A DNA stretch of 64,000 bases. Origin: Blastomyces gilchristii SLH14081. Taxonomy: Eukaryota; Ascomycota; Eurotiomycetes; Onygenales; Ajellomycetaceae. This document shows, in pieces, positions 1 to 13,520 of the stretch. A model generated the notes under the pieces. That model was given only the letters and a program-made list of their open reading frames with translations, was not told the DNA's origin and made no database searches. The number at the start of each line of letters is the position of its first letter. The stretch's first letter is position 1. The position numbers and the translations under genes were made by a program. Location: assembly GCF_000003855.2 (NCBI RefSeq), contig NW_003101677.1, positions 1,533,506 through 1,597,505 of the forward strand. The letters run 5' to 3'.

Positions 1-73
1 ATGTATGAGATATTCATATAATTATACTTCTTCAAATTCCACAAATATCACATATCTGACAAATGATATAATC

Positions 74-3000
74 ATGTCTAATAATAATATGAAAGAACCT
101 CTGAATATGAGTATAGATACAGTGTCACAGTGACTCTGAGCAATGTTGAAACTATAATAATAATAAATAGCTGATATGCATGCAACTCAACAATGTCAAT
201 ATGAAGAGATTCAATAACTAACTCATGTAATTTCAATATCTACAGAATTAAATATAAAAGCACTGAAAGAACACTTAGATGCTTCTATATATTTCAATGC
301 TCTCACTCTCTACTCATTATGAAGAATGAAAATGCTTGTGAAACTGAGTGTAGATGAAGATATTATCAGTTTATTAATCAATCAAGATTGATATATCAAT
401 GAATAATTGAAAGATTGTGTGAAACAGAAGTTTCATTCATGAATGAAAGCATGTGAATCAGTGTTGCAAATATCTGATAATATCATGAAATATCTTGATA
501 TTCTGTTTCAAGACACTGCTATGTAATAGAAAGTATTAGATTGACTACAGAGTATCTGACAGAGAAATATTCCTCTTACAACATTCATTTCTGACTTCAA
601 CATCAAGATTCTAGAAGTAGATAGTCAATCTTGAAAGAATCAAATGAAGATTAGCATGCTCAAGAAGACATTAACTTTTGAACTCTTACAAGCTCTTGTA
701 AGTGCAGATGAAGATCAGACTTATAAAGACTTCTACACACAGCTTCAGACAATAAATGACTGTCTTACTAAGCTTAAGAATATACAGAACAGTGATAGAA
801 GATGTTACATCTCAGTGACTCATACACCTGCACTGAGAAATAACAATAATGCAGATGTCATGAATTGAATAGATTCAAATGTCTATACATAAGCAAGGGT
901 CTTCATCATTCAGACAGGCTTCTGAGTCTCTGAGATCACTTCTGAAGAAGTCACTGATTAATGTCAATGTAAAGTGTGTATCAACTGTAACTGATCAGAA
1001 CACATTACTTTTAACTGCTGATTAATCTATATATCTTCATACTTGAGAGAAAGATCAGCATCTTCTTATTCAAAGAATGAATCAGCATCTGTCTGTGTCA
1101 ATCACATTACATTAGAGAAAGATTCAGAAGATAACTATGAGAATGTCTCAGTGAAACAGAAAAAAGATTAACTTCTATTCAAATTCATAAACAGAAGCTT
1201 GAAGAGATTGAACAACAATGATTTAAAGAGAAGATGATAATGAATATGATTCTTGTATCTACTATAGTTGATAACATGTATAATATGAAAGCTATGATAG
1301 ATAGTGATCTATGTCACTATGCAATGATAAAATCTTCAGTCATAAGATATTATAATCTTCAGTGTATTTCTTTATCAAAACCTTGACTTCTTGCAGGATT
1401 TAATGATTTAAAAGACATTTATATCTATTACATGATGAAGCTGATCATAGATGTGAAAGAACATCAACATGAAGATGTCTACATATATGAAGTTAATAAT
1501 CTTGATTATAATCTTATATTAGAACTTGTCTGACTATCTGAACAAGACATCTTATTGAACACTTGAAACAGAAGCTTGATATTCTCTAACAATGATAGAA
1601 TTCATGAAGATGATTTTCACAAGACTATTAATCTGACACAGATCTCTGTCAATACCTATGAAATGCTCAGAAAAAGAAGTCACTGAAAGAATTATCAACA
1701 GTAGAATTATATATCAATCTATTTCATTAGTCTGACTGATATTAAAAAGACTCTAGAAAAATTATCTTATATTATAATAACAGATTCTCATATAAAACTC
1801 TCTCAATAATATCATGAATATCTAGATATCTTCTGACAAGATAATATTATAAATATATCTCTCTTACAAGGTTCTGAAGTGAATCACAGTATCAAGTTAG
1901 AGAAAAGAAATGATAACAATTCTGAATCATTATAAGACTCTCTTTATAACATATTCTGAGATGAACTTCTTCTTCTTCAAAAGACACTTAATAATCTGTT
2001 GAATAAAGAATTCATATATATTAGTAACTCTTTCACTGCAGCCTCTATTCTCTTTGTAAAGAAATCAGATGAAGAACTCTGATTCTGTGTGAACTATCAA
2101 GATCTGAACAGATTGATAAAGAAAGATTAATATCTCTTATCTCTCATCAATGAAATTCTAACACAGATCAGATGAGCTCAATGATTTATAAAACTAGATG
2201 TTATTACTGTGTTTTATAAGATTTGTATTACTGAAGAAGATGAATGGCTTACAGCATTCTGAACATGTTATGACCTCTTTGAATAAATAGTCATACTCTT
2301 TGAACTGACTAACATCTTCAGTATATTTCAGAAGTATATCAACTGAGTGCTTCAAGATTTTCTTAATAAGTTTATATCTACTTATCTAGATAATATTCTC
2401 ATCTTCATCAATGAATTCAGAAAAGAATATCAAGAGTATGTATGAAAGATATTACAACAGCTACAAGAAGTAGAACTACTGATAGATATTGATAAGTATG
2501 ATTTTGAAGTCAAGAGTATCAAGTATCTGAGTTTTATTATAGAAGCTGGTAAGAGAATTTGAATGAATTCTGAGAAAGTCTCTGTCATTCTTGAATGAAA
2601 AGCTCTGTATACTGTGAAAGATATATAAAGCTTCATCAGATTTACTAACTTCTATTGATAATTTATATGAAACTTCTCAGATATTGTAAGATTACTTACA
2701 GATCTCACTAAGAAAGACTTAGTATTTCAATGATCAGTGAATACTGAAGCTGTATTTATACAGATGAAGAAGATATTCATTAATACTTCTTTACTAATAA
2801 TATTTAATTCTGATTGTGAGATAGTTATTGAAGCTGATTTCTCTGACTATATAACAGAAGAAGTGATATTGTAATATAATGATGAAGATGTTCTATAATT
2901 ATATATCTTCATATCTAAGAAACTGAGTTTCACTGAATGTAATTATGAGATCTATGAGAAGAAACTTCTCATAATTATACACTGTTTAGAATAATAAGAC

Positions 3001-4823
3001 TCTGAACTTCAAAGTATCTCTGAATTTGAGATAGTTATAGATTATAAGAATCTCAAATACTTCACAACTATCTATAAACTTACTGAATGATAGATATAAT
3101 AATCTGAGTTCTTAAGCTGCTTTCATTTTATAATACACTACTGTTCTGATAGTCAGAACTTGATAACAGATACTCTCTTATAACAAGAGTAAGATATATT
3201 ATCTGATGTAATAGATACTTACTGAATAAACTGAGAGCACTGACTTTTGAACCTGAAGATACTAGTTGATCAAGATAAAACAGTTCATGACATTATATAT
3301 GCTTCTTCAGTTAGAACTGTTATTGATATCTTCACTTTCTCTACACTGAATGAACTGTGATATACAGTAACTTAGATAGATGAACTTCTTCAGATTCTTA
3401 CTGAAGCAGTATATCAAGAAGCATCTTAATTTCTCTCAGAACTATGTATAAGAACTGATATCTCAGAATATTCAATTAATGATAATAATACTCTATAATT
3501 TCACAAATGACACTGAGTCCCTCACTCTGAACTCTTACACACTCAGATAATGCAAGAGATGCATAATTTATGTATAATCAGCTATTCAGACTGTGAATAA
3601 CTGTATAGAATGATCTTCTAAGAGTTCTACTGACCTGAGATATTAAACAGTATCAGATGCTTTATCTGAAACTGTAATTACTATTCTTCTATTATCTTAT
3701 GAAAGAACTGTAGAAAAGATCTATTGAAATCACTTAATATCTCTAATAGAATCTGATAAGATGTAGTAATTGACTTCATTATTAATCTATTTAAAAGTAA
3801 GAGTTGTAGAAACATTCTGATCATTGTGAATTGACTGAGTAAAGATATAATATTGAAATCTTATAATAAGATGAATACTGAACAAGTCACTGAAGCTTTT
3901 CTACAGAGCCTGTTCTATTGAATGCATGAATTACTGAGATTTATAGTATCAGATCAGAGCTGTTAATTCATGAGTACTCTCTGAACAAGAATCTATCAAG
4001 TTCTTAAGATTATACACTATCTATCAACTGTCTATCACTTTAAGACTGATAATATATCAGAATGAATAATTCAGACTGTGAAGAATTATCTCTGTAAGTT
4101 CTGTAATTACTTATAAGATGATTGACATGATCTTCTTCTACATACAGAGATTGCTATCAACAGTTAAGATACTGTTTCAACAGATGTAAACTTATTCTTT
4201 GTTATACATGAATATCACATGAAAGTGTTGAATCTTCTAGAGATTACACAGTTCACACTGAACCTCTGCAGTTCAATTCAGATCACTGATAATATAGTAA
4301 TAAAACTCTGAGATGTCTGTGATTGCACAGAGACCTTCATGACAACTGTGAAACAAGATTAAGAGAATTAAATCAATGTTCACTGAGACTCTGCTGAACA
4401 ATATAAGATAGAAGATCTGGTATAATTGAATCTTAAGAATATATAAATCACATATTCATCTCATATACTAGATTATCATCATGTTAAGTATAAAGTGATA
4501 GAAGTTCTAGATAGTCATAACTATTATCTTAACATATCATCAGAAATTCACAATGTATTCTATACAAGCTTGCTTCATCACACTGTTATCAATCTGTTTC
4601 CTTCTTAACTGACTTCTGACTGACAGTTATCAGACATCATAGAAGAAGATAATAAGCTTGAGTAAGAGATTGAGAATATTCTCAATGAGAGATCTCATGA
4701 CTGTAGTTAGTAATATCTTATGAAATGAGTCAGCTATAATCAACTGACCTGAACTTCAAGTTTCACATTATCTGAAACAGCAGTCCTTGACTGATGAGAA
4801 CTGCTTCTGAAAGAGAGGGTTAA
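74..4823 (+). pseudogene. G1-a gag-pol polyprotein, decayed
   Basis: Virus-like particle and replication polyprotein of a chromovirus. The start at 74 (MSNNNMK...) is conserved at the matching place near 63050. A CCHC-type zinc knuckle remnant lies near 965-1010. The protease motif reads IDSD, from DSG, near 1297. The RT spans about 1980-2640, including FCVNY and YLDN (from YLDD) near 2385. RNase H is at about 2800-3085, the integrase HHCC zinc region at about 3500-3690 and its catalytic core at about 3765-4250. A chromodomain sits at about 4640-4800 (QYLMKWVSYNQLTW). Trp codons are nearly all TGA and many Gln codons are TAA/TAG. The longest open piece is only 74 codons (644-868, gag). It is a pseudogene; the family call is firm. 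Confidence 0.9.
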
Positions 4824-5132
4824 TATGGCAGACTGCATCTGATCAATTATATAGACTATTTCATTACACTTCACAGATTTCAATAACTTTATTCTCAAAC
4901 ATGTACACTCTGATTCTCAGCCATTCTTGATCACCAATTCTCGGCTGCTACAAACGCGTGTATATTCTCCCGCCTCGAAGCTCCACCATGTACACCACCA
5001 CATACATGTATAAATATCCACCTCAATTGCTGATTCTCGCACTTTCTCTTTCTTTCCTTCTCTAATGTTTTTATCTTTGTTATATAAGACCTATCAATAT
5101 TATACCAATTTATTCGGCGTAGGCCCCTTACA
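4824..5132 (+). repeat. G1 LTR (3' LTR of G1-a)
   Basis: Begins TATGGCAGACTG (TGTGGCGGGCTG in the copy at 56757) and ends CCCCTTACA. It contains a TATAAATA box near 5010, followed by a pyrimidine-rich stretch. It retains several CpGs (near 4940-4975 and 5115) that the adjoining coding part lacks. Confidence 0.92.
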
Positions 5133-6879
5133 TTACATGCTATATTATATCTTTTCTTCAAGTCTCTCACACAGAAAAGACAGAGTAAAATACATTTTAG
5201 AAGACTGAAGAATTATAATCAGTATTATACTTCAACTCTCTTTACTGATTATCTACTGAAGCACTCATATTCAGACAAGTGAGACTTGATAAATAACTAG
5301 ATGAAGCAGGCACTTCAGAGGCAATTCCATGAGTAAAAAAGACAGAGTAGTCAATGTTAGTGAATGACAGATGTATTAAGTCTTGAGACTCTTCTTATCT
5401 GTGAGAATACTCTAGCTAAGATCATGTGAGTTACTTATATCACCTGTGTTGACAGTCTCATATTAAATGCTCACTCATTCTGTACAGTAAAAACTACAGT
5501 AAATATTCTCTCTCAAAGCTTGATACTGTTATTAACTACATTCTTAACATTCATTCTGATATGATATGTCTTTATCATGAATTTAATGTCATGATGAAAC
5601 AGATTTTACTGGGAGAAATCATTATCATTTACCTTATAAGGCAGATTATTGATGATTAAATCTGCTAAGTACCTGTAACTAAGCTAACTCTTCAGCAAGC
5701 TGAAGAGAACTGATAGTAAATTGATTCTGTCTCTGATTCTCAGAAACTTATCAAGGAGTTTGTCACTGATTATCTATAGTCTTCTACAAACAAGGTTGCA
5801 GGCAGCTTTATAGCATGTAATGATGCTAAATGAGCTTAAGTGTATGAATTTTCATTGACTTTTATATCTTTTTACATTATCTTCATTTGCCTTTCAGCAG
5901 TGTGTAATGATTCTTCTGTTTATATAAGCTATGTCTGTCTGCAGTTATAATGACACTTACTATATCTTTATTTAAAGATGAAAAACAGCTATTTAAATTG
6001 CCAAGTTTATTGAAACTAATTGTAAAGTACTGATTGTCTTTATAAAATAAAAAGATAGACATCTTTGCAGTAACAATCATTGAGAGTGCTTTTTAAAAGT
6101 GTACTTCTGTCAAAGATCATTTGAATGTGTCTGCTTTAACATACTTGAGTCACGATTTGTGATTCAAATCATTTGAAACTCTGAAAACTTTTCTAATATT
6201 TGAAGACTCTGCACAAATTTTTCTTACATAGTACATGCCTTCAAATTGATTTAAAGCTTCAGCTCATAGATTATGTGAGGTAGAGAACAGAATATATTTA
6301 AAATGAGTGACAATATCTTCAAACTGCTGATAGTGAATAGTAGCACTGTATTAAAGCAATTTGCTATATAAAGTTAGTTTCAGATATCTTTGAATGAGAA
6401 ATTTTTTTAACTTTGAAATTCTGACTTTTTTTCTTCTACATTTTTATTATACAGATGAAAGGAATAATCTATTCATGTTTAATCTTTTATATTATCAGTA
6501 TTATACTATTTCTGAAGACAGTCTCTCTTTATTCACATTTCTTTCTTTGTTGATGTTTTGTCAAGATCATGCTTTTTTTTCACAGTAGAATAAAGTCAGT
6601 CAAAATGTCATTAGAAAGCTGATAAATTTCACTCTTCAGAGATCACAGTATTGATAAATCAGTCTTCTGACTGATAAGTTGTGCGAGCCGCTCTGTAAGG
6701 CTTCTGACATCTCAAGTTAATATACTATGCACAGTAGCAGGTACTGCTATCAGATATTTAAAACACATCTCTTATCTCAAGTATGTCTAGTTTTCTTCCA
6801 TCTTTCATCTCTCTCACTTCACTCTCTTAATATTTCCTCTTCTCTTACTGCTTTCATTACTATTGACTGACTTGAGGTT
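5133..6879. other. Unassigned decayed DNA between the G1-a LTR and the reductase pseudogene
   Basis: AT-rich, CpG-poor sequence with no LTR, no TIR and no recognisable domain. The plus strand between about 5170 and 5830 has protein-like stretches broken by TGA/TAG in at least two frames, so it may be a decayed, intron-bearing host gene. An open stretch at 6394-6588 (64 codons, Phe/Leu-rich) shows no family signature. I cannot name a function. Confidence 0.4.
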
Positions 6880-8181
6880 ATGAATATCATCACTATTTAT
6901 TCTCCTGTCATAGATGATGTTCTTATAACTCTCACTCTAATCTGTATAATATGTTCTCTCAAGAGCCGAATCAACATCATTTCAATGCTGATTTCAAAGC
7001 ATCTCATCTATTCATATCTCATTAAACATCATCAGCTTTTTGACTTATAAACATGTGTCAATGTTTTTCCATATATTATGTATGAAGTCATCATCATCTT
7101 CTTCATTGTATTTCAGGTTTTATCAGCAAGTGAGACTGCTTGACAAGCTGAAACACTATTACTTATCAATATAAGAGTTATCTTTATCACAACTCATTTG
7201 AGCTTTCTCACAGATAACTTTGATATTTCTTTAAAAATTTAGCAGTGACTTCATTGTGCTACAGAGTGAATAGCAGATATACTCTTAACTCTTCACATCA
7301 TTCTTCATACTTTAATTTAACAGACTGAACTCTCTTTTCGCAATCACAGCAATCTCTTTGACTTTATTATACAGAGATGTTACTCACTATTAAGAATTGT
7401 TGACTGATAGTTCACAGAGTACTGTGTTATTAATATTTCTTTTATTATTTTCTCTTCTGTTCTTTCACTGACTTGTATATGAGATATTTCTCCAGACTTA
7501 TCAGAGTCTCGCAGCAGTCTCTGTCTATGCTACTTAATATCATCTGTCATCTAATTCTATTTTCTCAAGAATCTATATCTATATATTACTGAGTATTCTG
7601 TCACTGACAACTATTCTGCAGTTCTTGATTTTCTTATATCATAATTAAGTTCTTTCATCACAACTGTCTTCTCAAGTATTAATTACATGTGAGAAAGATG
7701 ACCTCTCTGATAAAGATACTCAAGTTGAAGAAAAGCTTATTAAAATTCACATGACACTTTCATAATCACTTAAAGTGAAGACTGATTAGTATGTCAATCT
7801 GTGAATATTATCAGTTAGTTTGAGTTTAACATTCTGAATGCAAAGTTATTCTTTCATAATTATATCATAATCTTCAGATAAGTACAATGTGTTGAAACTC
7901 TTCACATAGATCTGCTATAATCTCACAGCAAAGTTACAGATCTAAGTAGCTGTGAATGAATTTACTTTCTTCTCTATATTTATCAGTAGCTCTCACAGAC
8001 TCAGTGAATCTATCAGTCAGTATAAGACTGTTCTAGTAATTGTTAGTCACTTCAGTATAGCTGATATTCTCATCTATTCTAAGCAGCTTCTTCATGAGTA
8101 TAATATATTCACTTCATCAATTCATCACATGTATCTTATATAGTAGATGAAGACATTAAGTGAGTCAATACTTTCTCACAG
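6880..8181 (+). pseudogene. Ferric-reductase-like transmembrane protein, 5' part (decayed)
   Basis: Remnant of a membrane flavocytochrome of the fungal FRE/NOX-like family, which reduces extracellular ferric iron with NADPH. Reading from an ATG at 6880, the plus strand shows a hydrophobic N-terminal segment, then the ferric-reductase transmembrane domain (HLSFLTDNFDISL, then LHCATE*IADILLTLHIILH with the haem-type His residues). Next come YEIFLQTYQSLA, where the usual His of THQ is Tyr, and near 7850-8140 the FAD/NAD-binding region (SWSSDKYNVLKLF, VLVIVSHFSIADIL, KQLLHEYN). Trp and Gln codons are stops. An intron near 7040-7130 is likely, since a TTTCAG acceptor is visible. The gene is cut by element G2 at 8182 and resumes at 16510. 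This is the only host-type gene recognised here; the family call rests on several ordered motifs. Confidence 0.8.
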
Positions 8182-8361
8182 TGTGGTTCGGAAGAACGTA
8201 CGACCGTCGGATAATAACGCGGCCGCTTCCGAACTACTAGCGTACGAATGTAAAGGGGGGCCATAGTGGCCACTAATTAATTTAGTGTACGATATTACAA
8301 TATATAAGAAGCTGGTGTACGCCTGTAATCATACACTGGCTTAAGCAATCTTTGAATCACA
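8182..8361 (+). repeat. G2 5' LTR
   Basis: 180 bp with a TATATAAG box at about 8301. It retains many CpGs, including GCGGCCGC, that are mostly TG/CA in the partner LTR. Confidence 0.93.
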
Positions 8362-8736
8362 TCTGATAGCATGTCTAAAAACCAGTGAGAAGTGCAGGCT
8401 TCTTCAGGGTGTGATAATTTCATCTATGAAGTGATTCATAGTTATCATGCCAGTGTGGTTCTAGAATGTCTCAAAAGATAGTATATAAAGAGCAGTGAGT
8501 GAAAGAGCATCTGATTGATGCTGCTTTGCTTATTGAGGGAAAACTCCACACCCAGGCGAATGCCATATATGCGAACAGATGAGGTGTGAGAAAAGAGATG
8601 AGAGCAGTGAACCAGATTCAAAGAAGACTGCTCTCCACTCAAAGAGATAAAAGAGAGAGATGGCCATCACCGGAGTTGTATGATGATAACAGAAATCATA
8701 TAACAATACAGTGATATAATGATAGACATTGTATGA

Positions 8737-10200
8737 TTAATGAGAAATCACTGAAATGAATATCTTCTCTAGCTGATATGAACAACACCCTTCTCTGCTA
8801 CCTGAACTGGAAGATATGCAGAACCTCTCAGAGAGTTTACTCAAAGCAGTAAGAAAAGCAGCTGAGATCACTGAACTGAAATCAAAGCTCTGTACACATA
8901 TAAGAATTCTAAATGAGATCAAGGTCTTGTGTATGCAGTGGCAGGCTGAGACAGAAGCTAAACAACAATTGACATTCACTGCAGATTAAGCATTCACTAT
9001 GAAGAGCTTTGCTGATGCAATTATCATCATCAATAAGAATAGAGAAAATCAGATCTTAGGCCTGCAGTGAGAGATTAAATATTTACACAGACAGATAACT
9101 ACACTGAACCTGAAGATCTCATCATAATTATTCACAATCTCTTCAGAAGTATACACATCATCAGAGATCACTGTGCAGAATGAGAATCTAAGCATGAAAT
9201 ACATCAAGTCAGGAGATCTGCTGAAGTTACTAAGCTTTAATAGCAACTGAAAAAATGATGCTGCAATCAGCTGACTAAGTCAGATACAATCATATTATCA
9301 GATTGAATATGAACTCACAGACAGACAGTTAATAAAATTTCAACAAGTCTTAAGATCTGCTATGTTTCTACATGAAAAAGCAAAGTCATTGTAAATAACT
9401 GATGAAAAGATGAATCTCACAGACTTAGAGTGATATTCATTCTTATGAATATGAAATGAGTTTTTCAAATGAATCTTACACAACTTTGAGAAAGTGAATG
9501 TATGAGATAAGTGTTATAAATGCTTCACTAAGTGTAGATAAGTAAGTGATCTTATATTATACTTTATACACTTCAGCTTACACTATCTTATATTAAATGA
9601 AGAGCTTTTAATATCTTTCTGTTTATAGATCTTCATTCATAATCTTACACCTGAGTTAAGAGCAGAATAGAAATGCTTAACCTCACAGTCAGACATAGTA
9701 GAGAAAGCATATAATATTCTCATTGTACAGAAACAAGTGAGTCAATTATAATAGAAAATGCTGTAATCAAGTATGTCTCAGCAGAGAACAGATAATCAGA
9801 CTTCTATAACACAAGTCACACACCTGAATATAATGAATCTAGATCTGAATGTCATTGCTAAAGTACTGAATTCTCTGAAAAAGAGATTCTCTGAGTGAAA
9901 ACCTTGATATTATGAGTATCAAGCTTGCTTCAACTGCAGATGTCAAAATCATGATATAAAAGATTACACTCAGTGTGCACAGTTAAGAGAAGTAAGAGAG
10001 TTAAAAAACTAGCAGAATCAGTGAGCTCAGAGACACTTACTAATATTCTATGAAAAGTCTTCAAAGTGAAAGAGATGTCTGTGTTAGATGATTCTCTGAA
10101 TTCTGTGAATACTAAGAGAAAGCAGGCTTCTGACTGAGAAGTAAGTGAGAATGAAGTGAATACTCATCTCAATATCTTGAGATCTGAAATGTTAATATAT
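8737..10200 (+). pseudogene. G2 gag, decayed
   Basis: Capsid/nucleocapsid region, assigned mainly by position upstream of protease and by a zinc knuckle remnant near 9925-9975. There CFNC is followed by four residues, His, four residues and Tyr where Cys is expected, then more sequence ending in Cys. The upstream region (about 8750-9900) is hydrophilic on the plus strand, with many TGA/TAA stops. The exact start cannot be fixed. Confidence 0.65.
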
Positions 10201-13200
10201 AAGAGACACTTGAGTAAGAATCAAGAGATGACTGTAAAAGTGTTAACAGACACAGAAGCTTCTATATAATATATTAATAATTATATAATCTGAAGATTGA
10301 AAGAGGTTCACTGAGTGAAGAATCTCTGACATATAAGATTATCTAATAACTAATATTTGATATTATCTGTAAGAGTAAGAGTTCTCTTGTACTTCAGAGA
10401 ATGATCTTGCTATATTTAAGTGTAAGAGCTGTAGAACATGAAATACAACCTTATTCTCAGACTTAATTGATTTCAAAGATTCAATCTGCAGATTCAATGA
10501 TGTACATGTCATATACAGTTGACTGATAGAAAGAAAACAGTTTATATAATTCTATTAACTGATATAAGAAGGACATTTCACATCTCTGATATAGAAGAGT
10601 TAAATCTGCTTATACATTAATAAGCAAAGAGAATGATTTGTAAGATCTGATCTGAAAACATTCTGTATATCATACAGAACTGAGAAGCAGAGAAAATCAA
10701 GATAAAGAATATACAGAAGAACAAGTGTATGAAGAAGCTTCTGAAGAAGTATAAAAAGATCTTTCAAATAGATCTTTCACTGGAATTGCTGCTGGAACAA
10801 GAATTCATACATGAGATTGACATAGAGAACATAAAATCAGTCAATCAGAATGTGTACTCTCTGTCACAAATGCATCTCAAAGAACAGAAGTGTCAGATCA
10901 CTGATCTTCTAGAACATAGTTTCATACAATTCTCATCAAGTATGTGAGGCTTTCCAGTCCTATTCATGAAAAAGATGAGTGAGAAGTGACAGATGTGTAT
11001 CAATTATCAAGCACTTAACAAGCTTATAATCAAGAATGAATATTCACTGTCACAGATTCAATAACAGTTAAATACAGTCAGAAACACCTGATATGTATTG
11101 AAGATTGATCTTCTCTCAGAATACTGGCAGATTCATATAGACAAACTGTCAGTCTCATGAACTATATTTAATACACAATGAGAGAAGTTCAAATTCCTGA
11201 TAATATCATTTGATCTGACAAATGTATCTGTCATCTTTTAAACAATGATGAATACAATTCTTTATAAACAGAATGAAATCTCATGTCTTGTATATCTTAA
11301 TAACATTCTAGTCTTTTCAAACTCATATGATGAACATCTGAAGCATCTCAATGAAGTGTTTATAACTCTGACAGAGTATAAGCTCTATGTCAAATCAATC
11401 AAGTGTGTGTTTGAAATGAAAGAGTTGAAGTTTGTAGAATATGTAGTGAGTGATGACTGTATACATCTCATCTCAGAGAAATTGAATGTCATAGTGAATT
11501 GACTGTGGCTGAGAAACATACATTATATACAACAGTTTCTTGAATTAATCTCATACTACTGCAGATTTATCAAGGATTTTGTACAAATATCTGCATCACT
11601 CTCAGATCTCTTAAGAGAAATAGATGCAAATCTGTGAAAGAAGAAGTTTCATTCAATCATCTGAAATGTCATATGTGAAGAGGCTTTTCTCACACTGAGA
11701 GAATATGTAATAACATTCTCAATGCTTATTCAATCAGATTGTGATAAACCTTTCTACATTGAGACAGATGCTTCTGAATGAGCTATCAGAGACACTCTTC
11801 TACAGATGAGTAAGAATAGCAAGCTGTATCTAATGATGTACAATAGTAGGAAACTATCAGATGCTGAGCTCAATTACTCAGTGTATGAAAAGAAATTACT
11901 AGTAATTAAGCATGTACTGATGTTATGAGATAAATATATTAATAACTGAGTATATGACAACAGTGATCACAGATCATGAAAGTCTCATCTATCTATAATT
12001 AATAATAAAACCTTTCAAATACTTAGCATGTTAAATCTCAGAGTTTCAAGTATACAATCTTCATATTAAATACTGAAAAGAATCAGATGCTGTGATATCT
12101 GATACAATTAGTTGCAGACCTGATTTCATGAGTGAGAGTTCTGTGAACCAGGTACAAGAGATGTTTGTGTTAAATGTGCTGAGAAGATGCAAGGAATCAG
12201 AATGAGTGAATACCATGATCTCTTACTTAAAGAATGACAAGGTGTTGAATAATAAGTGTCTTATGAAAGTAGTAGAAGAGATGCTTTTAAACTTCAAGCT
12301 GAGAAAATTGAAAAACAATATTATGCTTTACTGTGATCTAGAATACACAGAAGCTCTCTATCTAGAATCTTCATTTTAACATGACTTAGTGACTCACATG
12401 CACAAGGAATTCAGTCACTTAGAAAGCTCTGAACTTATGAGTGTACTCAAATCAAGAGCATACTGATCAAGCATGACTGAGAACATTCAGACATACACTC
12501 ATAAGTGCATGAATTATCAGGTTATGAAAGAATCTAAGAAAGAATTAGACTATGAGAAAGTGCAACATCAGATGAAGTGTATGATACAATTATTTAAATG
12601 ATAAAGAGTGAACCTCATAGACATATTACTGTGAATGTCAAATGAAAATTGATGAATAATTACTGCTATTGATTACACTACTGACTGGCCAGTCATGAAA
12701 GCAGTTTCAGAGGTGACAGAGAAGATGATGATGAAGTTTCTACATGATGAGATCTATATCAACTATGAAATACTGCACAAGATTCTAACTGATAATGATG
12801 TAAATCTCATAGAAGAAGTAGTGAGGCATTTTGTGAGTCAGTTACAGACAAGACATTGTAGAACAATGCCATATCATTCACAGATAAATGAGAAGATGAA
12901 ACACTTGAATGAAATCTTGAGCAACATGCTGATGAAATATCTAGTGAGCAAGCCTATGAGACTATGAGATGAATATCTCAGGCAGGCGCTACTGGCTACA
13001 CAGATTCAACAGCATGCAGTCTTCAAGTATTCATCATTCTACCTGTTGTATGAATTGCATCCGCGCATCTCAGAGAATGCTTTGAAAAAGATGAGAAAGA
13101 GAACAGCAGTTGCGGACACAACAGTCACAGACACAGCAGAAACAGCAGTTATAAATGTAGCAGTAGCAGTTGCAGACACAGCAGTTGTGAATGCAGAATC

Positions 13201-13520
13201 AAGATTGAAAGAGATCAGCTATGCATATATAAAAGCTAATGAGTTACTTCTGAACTGAGCAATTCAATTGAAAAGAATATAAGACTCACTAGTTAAGGAA
13301 TCAAATCTCAAGATAGAAACATGAGTTCTCATACACAATGAGAGTTCTGAGAAGTTTCAACCTAGGTGGTTTGAGCTATATAAAATACTCAAATCACATT
13401 CTCTGAAAATGTATGCATTGAAAGAATCAGAGAAACAGATCTTACACAACTTAATCAATGATTCATAACTTATGAAAGTAAAGATGTAAGACCTGAGCAG
13501 ATTATGATTATCTACAGCAC
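10200..13520 (+). pseudogene. G2 pol: protease, RT, RNase H, integrase, decayed
   Basis: The protease motif VLTDTEAS (D-T-G changed to D-T-E) is near 10235. The RT begins near 10729 (YKKIFQIDLSLELLLEQEF), continues through PVLFMKKM and INYQALNKLI, and reaches YLNNILVFSNS (YLDD changed to YLNN) near 11300. RNase H follows at about 11750-11910 (FYIETDASE... LNYSVYEKKLLVIKHVL). The integrase zinc region is near 12380-12520 (His pair, then C..C changed at places). Its core is at about 12600-12960 with ITAIDYTTDWPV, ILTDNDVN and PYHSQINEKMKHLN. A GPY/F-like C-terminal module (FQPRWFELYKILKSH) is near 13350. Several open pieces of 70-90 codons survive. There are two stretches of repeated Ala/Val/Asp/Thr codons near 13100-13190. 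Confidence 0.9.

Larger units (their letters stand above)
1..5132 (+). mobile_element. Ty3/gypsy chromovirus G1-a, 3' portion with 3' LTR
   Basis: LTR retrotransposon cut by the left window edge. The order gag, protease, RT, RNase H, integrase, chromodomain is readable on the plus strand despite many stops, and it ends in a 309-bp LTR. The same family is present at 30347-36087, 56757-64000 and 57308-63003, which fixes the LTR boundaries. A purine stretch (about 4811-4819) just before the LTR is a plausible plus-strand primer. CpG is almost absent from the coding part but partly kept in the LTR. The 5' LTR lies outside the window, so no target duplication can be checked. Confidence 0.93.

Noticed and set aside
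8737..8979. 80- and 65-codon minus-strand frames in G2 (8737-8979, 9049-9246)
   Set aside because: Antisense shadows of gag; Ser/Cys-rich because the sense strand is rich in AGA/TGA triplets.
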